DNA from: Deltaproteobacteria bacterium
GTDB taxonomy: Bacteria; Desulfobacterota; Desulfobacteria; Desulfobacterales; Desulfatirhabdiaceae
Assembly (NCBI GenBank): GCA_021778975.1
Contig: JAJYBO010000085.1
Location: 1-10,443 of the forward strand
DNA: 10,443 bases
Reading direction: 5' to 3'
Shown here: positions 6,803-10,443 of the stretch, one piece after another
Position numbering within the stretch: the first letter of the stretch is position 1
How the letters are laid out: each line of letters starts with the position of its first letter
Notes under the pieces: generated by a model
Seen by the model: only the letters and a program-made list of their open reading frames with translations
The model's database searches: none
What the model was told of the DNA's origin: nothing
Translations under genes and position numbers: made by a program

Positions 6803-7941
6803 AAAAGCGGTGATTCCGGAATCCGGACGATGAACAGACTTCCCTTCCCGGGCGCTGAATTCACAAGAATTTCTCCGTGATGTTTTTCCACAATTTTTCG
6901 GGTTGTCATCAGGCCGATGCCGTTTCCGCGATGGCCTTTGGTGGTAAAAAAACTTTGAAACAGCTTCCGCTGCGTCGCAGGGTCCATACCGGAGCCATTG
7001 TCCTCCACCTGATATTCCACTCCCCATCCGGCAGTTCTGAGACTGCGAAGAACTACGACCCGGACACCAGAAAGTATTCCCACATTCTCCATGCACGCAT
7101 CCACGGCATTGCTTACCAGGTTGTGCAGACACTGATGTATCGCATCCGTATCCAGATAAACGGGCTTCAATGCAGTTGACAGGGACAGCTCCAGACGTAT
7201 GTCAGCCGCGTCTGCCAGCGGCTTCATCAAATCAAAAACCTCTCTGGCCGGCTGATTGGGATCGCAATCCTGGCAATGAAGCTCCGAAGACTTCCCATAA
7301 TCGAGCAGACTCATGGACAGGCTCATGATTTTTTCCACATTTCCCTTGACCATTTCCCAGCCTTGGTGCAGGTATGTCTCGTTGTGAAGCTCGATGCCCT
7401 TTTCCAGTACGAACGCACCACCTTTGAGGCCCCCGGCGATGTTCTTGATGGCATGAGAAAGCCCTGCAATCGCTTCACCGACCGCGGCCAGCCGTTCGGC
7501 CTCGATCAGTTTCGCCGTCTTCTCCTGCACCAGCGTTTCCAGATTTTCGGTGTAGTCCCTGAGCTGTTTCCGAGTTGAAATTCTCTCCAACGCTCGTTTC
7601 AGGGCAACCTCAAGCGCTTCATCGTCAATGGGTTTGGTGACAAAATCCGTCGCTTCATATTTCAGGCTTTTGATGGCCAGTTCCATATCGCCATGGCCTG
7701 TCATCATCACGACTTCGATATCCGGATGTTCGCGCTTGATAGCTCTGAGCAGCTCGATGCCATTCATCCCGGGCATTTTGATATCCGTCAAAACAATGGC
7801 CGGACGCGCATCCCGCGCTATCTGAAGCGCCTGTTCCCCATGTTCCGCCACATATACCGAATATCCCATATCTGAGAGGGTGATGTTCAGAACGGTCCGG
7901 ATGCCCGCCTCGTCATCAACGATCAAGATGCTGTGGTGCAT
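6799..7941 (-). CDS. receiver domain-histidine kinase fusion (REC-HisKA-HATPase)
   Basis: The 380-residue soluble protein has no membrane helices and no DNA-binding domain. The receiver domain is at 1-120: D9, D10 and E11 acidic pocket, Asp53 in LTDIKMPGMNG, Thr81 and Lys103. A coiled linker (about 124-155) leads to a HisKA-like region with His163 in GLSHAIKNIAGGLKGG, a divergent H-box with Lys in place of the usual Arg. The ATPase domain has N-box HNLVSNAVDA (273-282), G1 EDNGSGMD (313-320), F-box SFFTT (330-334) and a shortened G2 GNGIGL (339-344). A CxxC (LHCQDC, 221-226) lies between the helix bundle and the ATPase domain. The receiver placed before the kinase suggests input by phosphotransfer from another kinase, most simply the heme kinase encoded upstream, followed by output to an unlinked or neighbouring receiver. 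Its ribosome site overlaps the stop of that upstream gene. Confidence 0.9.
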   Translation of the reverse strand: MHHSILIVDDEAGIRTVLNITLSDMGYSVYVAEHGEQALQIARDARPAIVLTDIKMPGMNGIELLRAIKREHPDIEVVMMTGHGDMELAIKSLKYEATDFVTKPIDDEALEVALKRALERISTRKQLRDYTENLETLVQEKTAKLIEAERLAAVGEAIAGLSHAIKNIAGGLKGGAFVLEKGIELHNETYLHQGWEMVKGNVEKIMSLSMSLLDYGKSSELHCQDCDPNQPAREVFDLMKPLADAADIRLELSLSTALKPVYLDTDAIHQCLHNLVSNAVDACMENVGILSGVRVVVLRSLRTAGWGVEYQVEDNGSGMDPATQRKLFQSFFTTKGHRGNGIGLMTTRKIVEKHHGEILVNSAPGKGSLFIVRIPESPLF

Positions 7942-7946
7942 AACGT

Positions 7947-7952
7947 TTCCTT
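7947..7952 (-). promoter_or_regulatory. Shine-Dalgarno overlapping the upstream stop codon
   Basis: The minus strand reads TAAGGAAACGTTATG: the TAA stop of the heme kinase gene (7953-7951) provides the first bases of the AAGGAA ribosome site for the receiver-kinase ATG at 7941. This arrangement suggests translational coupling within one transcript. Confidence 0.75.
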
Positions 7953-10236
7953 ATGGTGTGTCTTCCGGGGCCAGCGGAAAGGTAATGATAAATGTCGCAC
8001 CGCCGTCATCGTTGTTCACCGCTCTGATATCTCCCTGATATTCCTTGACGATGCTGTAGGTTATGGATAATCCCAGTCCGGTGCCTTTACCGACTTTCTT
8101 GGTGGTGAAAAAGGGTTCGAATATCTTGTCGAGCTTGTCAGGAGGAATTCCGATCCCGGTATCGCTGATGACAATGCCGACGTTTTTGGTATCCGCACTG
8201 GTTTTGAGGGTGATACGCCCCATGTTTTTGAGTTGACGCCGATCCTGATATTTTTCGTCAATCGCATCCCTGGCATTCAGCAGCAAATTGATAACGACCT
8301 GTTCCAGACGATTGGCGTCCGCCATGATACATGGAATGTCCTCATCGAGTTTCCACAATACGTCAATTCCCCGGACTTTCAGTTGCTGACTGAATATCTC
8401 GAAGGCGCTCTTCAAGATGTCGTTCACCTGTATTTTTTCAGAAGTGTTCTCCGCCTTTCGGCCAAACTGCCGCATATGCGTGATGATTTTGGTGGCCCTG
8501 TCCACATGGTTGTCAATTTCCGTGGACAGGGTCAGCAGAATTTCATCTGGAATAGGCTCATGCCGCTTGACTTTCTTCATGAAAAAATTGCTGGCGGTTT
8601 TAATGACCGAAAGCGGCTGGTTCAGTTCATGGGCAACGCCGGTTGCCATTTCTCCGAGGGTCGCCATTTTGCTGGCCTGAATGATCTGCTGCTCCTGTTC
8701 GAGACGTTTGGTTTCATCGCTGGTGGTGATCAGCAGTACCTTTCTGCCTGGATATTCCGACGCGGAAATCCGAATATTCACCAGCAGGGCGGCTCTCCTG
8801 CGAGTGATATGCCGGACATGATGCAGCACCGATGCGGTTTGGAGCTTGAAGGCATAATATTCCCTTTCGTCTTCGTTGAACAGATCCAGAAATGCGTTGG
8901 AAACGATTTCATCTCTGGTATATCCATAAACAGATTTGACGCTTTCATTGCAATCGAGTATCTCAAGCGTAGCGGCATCCAGAACGAAGACCGGATTGGG
9001 GATGTTATTGAATATGGCGTAATATTTCTTTTCTGACGCCGCGAGTTTCGCTTCGAGTTCCTTGCTTCGGGTGATATCCACACTCATTTCCATCGCCGCG
9101 ACAATGTTGCCGCCGCCATCGCGAATCGGGGATGTTCGGACAAGCCAGTGATTTCTGCTGCCATCCCGGTTTATCGCGGTTTCTTCGCTGTAATGTGAAA
9201 ACCCGTCTTCAAAGGTTTTTTCGACAGGACAGTTTTCACATTTCCCGTCACGGCCCTTGTACGCCCGGTAACAATAGTCGCCGGTTTCGGGATGAAAGCG
9301 TTCACAGAATTCCCGGTTATACTGCACGAGCCGGTAGTCCCTGTCCTGAACCGTAATCTGACAGGGTACCTGCTCGAAGAGCTGCTGATACCGGTCCCGC
9401 TGGGTATTCAATTCGGCTTGTTTCAATCCGATTTCTTTCCCCATTTTTTGAAACGATGCAACCAGTTGCCCCAGTTCATTTCCGGGAGCGATATCCATTT
9501 GCGTCTGATAATCGCCATCGGTGATTTTTCGAGTGCCTTCGATCAGTTTCTGGATAGGCTGCCTGACAAACCGGAGAATGAAGAAGAAAATGATGGTGGA
9601 GGTCACCACAAAAACAAAGCTGGAAAAAGCGATGACCGCATCCTCGAAAAAAGTGGCTTCATCATCGCTTTCTTTCAGGGAAACCACCACATCCAGGGCT
9701 CCCAATACTTTTTTATCCGGCGGATGGATGTGACAACTGTCTGTGGAGCACCCCGGCTCATTGCGGATAGGGGTGATGACGCCAAGCTGCCGGTGGCCTT
9801 CTCTGGCGCTGTCAATGATACGAACACGCTCTGACAGCTTCAGATCGGTCATTGGCGGTGTCGTTTTGTGGCAGATATAACAGGCTTCTGCCCGGATATT
9901 GGTTTTTTGATTGATTTCGTTCTGAAGATTCGAAAACTTGATGACACCTTCCTTGTTGTAAATCCGGATATGTTCGATGGGTTTCAGTTTAGCGATATTG
10001 CGGATGCTGTGGGTGATATCGTCCCTGGAATTCTGCATCATGGCGTACTGCATCCCCAACTGAATGGTCTCACTGAGCCGATCCGTCCATACGCTGATAT
10101 CCTTGATCTCTTTCTGTTTCTGATATCGGATATTGTAATACGCCCAGGTCGAAAAACTGATAAGCAGGGTCAGCCCTACAAAAAAAATCAAACGGGAACT
10201 CAGGCTTTGACAAAATTCTCTGAACTGCGCCAGCAT
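7951..10236 (-). CDS. membrane histidine kinase with periplasmic heme c motifs, HAMP and two PAS domains
   Basis: The 761-residue inner-membrane sensor has membrane helix 1 at about 14-34 and helix 2 at about 199-222. Between them is a periplasmic domain with a CxxCH heme c motif (C119-Y-I-C-H123) and a CX4CH motif (C163 to H169), plus extra histidines (H148, H171) that could be distal ligands. A HAMP domain follows at about 222-275. PAS 1 (about 283-390) contains C322-Y and C333-ENC336-P, a cysteine pattern suited to an iron-sulfur or zinc site. PAS 2 spans about 401-510. The HisKA H-box is GVAHELNQPL with His536. The ATPase domain has N-box INLLLNARDA (Asn654), G1 SDTGIGIPP (691-699), F-box PFFTT (708-712) and G2 GKGTGLGLSI (717-726). 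The heme pair implies redox, oxygen or nitric oxide sensing; this is inferred. The ATG at 10236 has only a weak GGTGA ribosome site. It heads a two-gene operon with the receiver-kinase. Confidence 0.93.
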   Translation of the reverse strand: MLAQFREFCQSLSSRLIFFVGLTLLISFSTWAYYNIRYQKQKEIKDISVWTDRLSETIQLGMQYAMMQNSRDDITHSIRNIAKLKPIEHIRIYNKEGVIKFSNLQNEINQKTNIRAEACYICHKTTPPMTDLKLSERVRIIDSAREGHRQLGVITPIRNEPGCSTDSCHIHPPDKKVLGALDVVVSLKESDDEATFFEDAVIAFSSFVFVVTSTIIFFFILRFVRQPIQKLIEGTRKITDGDYQTQMDIAPGNELGQLVASFQKMGKEIGLKQAELNTQRDRYQQLFEQVPCQITVQDRDYRLVQYNREFCERFHPETGDYCYRAYKGRDGKCENCPVEKTFEDGFSHYSEETAINRDGSRNHWLVRTSPIRDGGGNIVAAMEMSVDITRSKELEAKLAASEKKYYAIFNNIPNPVFVLDAATLEILDCNESVKSVYGYTRDEIVSNAFLDLFNEDEREYYAFKLQTASVLHHVRHITRRRAALLVNIRISASEYPGRKVLLITTSDETKRLEQEQQIIQASKMATLGEMATGVAHELNQPLSVIKTASNFFMKKVKRHEPIPDEILLTLSTEIDNHVDRATKIITHMRQFGRKAENTSEKIQVNDILKSAFEIFSQQLKVRGIDVLWKLDEDIPCIMADANRLEQVVINLLLNARDAIDEKYQDRRQLKNMGRITLKTSADTKNVGIVISDTGIGIPPDKLDKIFEPFFTTKKVGKGTGLGLSITYSIVKEYQGDIRAVNNDDGGATFIITFPLAPEDTP

Positions 10237-10265
10237 GATGGTTCACCTGTCCGGAAACGGGGGTT

Positions 10266-10319
10266 ATCAACTCACAGGAGGATGCGATCTTCTGGATTTT
10301 AGACGTGTCGTGAGTTCAT
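10266..10319. repeat. separated inverted repeat upstream of the heme kinase gene
   Basis: ATCAACTCAC (10266-10275) and GTGAGTTCAT (10310-10319) are inverted copies matching at 9 of 10 positions, with 34 bases between. They lie 30-83 bp upstream of the heme kinase ATG, in the likely leader or promoter. They could be paired regulator half-sites or a leader stem; chance is possible. Confidence 0.25.
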
Positions 10320-10401
10320 CATATCCTGGGCGTTCTGTAAATGCTTTTTTTATACCCCGAGTCGCAATCCACCGGATACCCCCTGCCCGGTTTACAAATT
10401 T

Positions 10402-10443
10402 GACGGCTTCGTAAAAAGTCTGGATGCTGCGTTGCGCTGCATC
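10402..10443. repeat. partial intergenic repeat-like element with terminal hairpin
   Basis: GACGGCTTCGTAAAAAGTC (10402-10420) is followed by GATGCTGCG-TTG-CGCTGCATC (10423-10443), a 9-bp stem with one mismatch and a 3-base loop that ends at the window edge. From memory, sequences of the GACTTTTTACGAAGCC type recur between genes in Desulfobacteria genomes; I could not check this. The element probably continues to the right. Confidence 0.45.

Noticed and set aside
8233..9036. 267-codon open frame on the plus strand within the heme kinase gene
   Set aside because: It is antisense to the PAS and HisKA-HATPase coding region, which has intact motifs; no domain or ribosome site supports it.
9292..9834. 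180-codon plus-strand open frame opposite the heme kinase sensor region
   Set aside because: It is antisense to the periplasmic, HAMP and PAS coding sequence and has no recognisable motif.
1..10443. CRISPR array, tRNA, rRNA, transposase or integrase
   Set aside because: No regularly spaced repeats, RNA gene signatures or recombinase motifs were seen on either strand.

Overview
This window looks like a chromosomal segment of a Desulfobacterota (former Deltaproteobacteria) genome, probably from the Desulfobacteria. That is an inference. It rests on the density of two-component genes, a sensor kinase with periplasmic heme c motifs, a PAS domain carrying a CxxCP motif, an archaeal-type thymidylate synthase, and an intergenic repeat of a kind I associate with this group. 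No marker in the window fixes the species.

Layout. Positions 2-667 (+) hold the 3' end of gyrB. It is followed 31 bp later by a short archaeal-type thymidylate synthase (699-1349, +), probably in the same operon. A GC-rich hairpin (1364-1403) separates it from a convergent gene for a lipoprotein lytic transglycosylase of the MltD type with LysM repeats (1451-3466, -, TTG start). A 405-bp divergent intergenic region (3467-3871) contains candidate promoters in both directions, a 17-bp near-palindrome and an 18-bp tandem direct repeat.

The right two thirds is a signalling island. An NtrB-like membrane histidine kinase (3872-5332, +) is followed by an NtrC-family sigma-54 activator with a TTG start (5369-6802, +). 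Facing them is a second pair on the minus strand: a periplasmic heme c-type sensor histidine kinase (7951-10236) and a receiver-histidine kinase protein (6799-7941). The two minus-strand genes are tightly coupled, because the Shine-Dalgarno sequence of the downstream gene overlaps the stop codon of the upstream one. The two pairs meet tail to tail with overlapping stop codons at 6799-6802. The right edge (10402-10443) carries part of a repeat-like hairpin element that probably continues beyond the window.

How they may work together. The first pair is a standard kinase to enhancer-binding-protein circuit that should switch on sigma-54 promoters. The second pair has a sensor that probably binds covalent heme in the periplasm (redox or gas sensing), PAS domains, and a downstream receiver-kinase with no DNA-binding output. 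One possible model is that the heme kinase feeds the receiver-kinase, which feeds the NtrC-type regulator, the only DNA-binding output in the island. The sequence does not prove this. I saw no convincing sigma-54 promoter, RNA gene, CRISPR array or transposase in the window.
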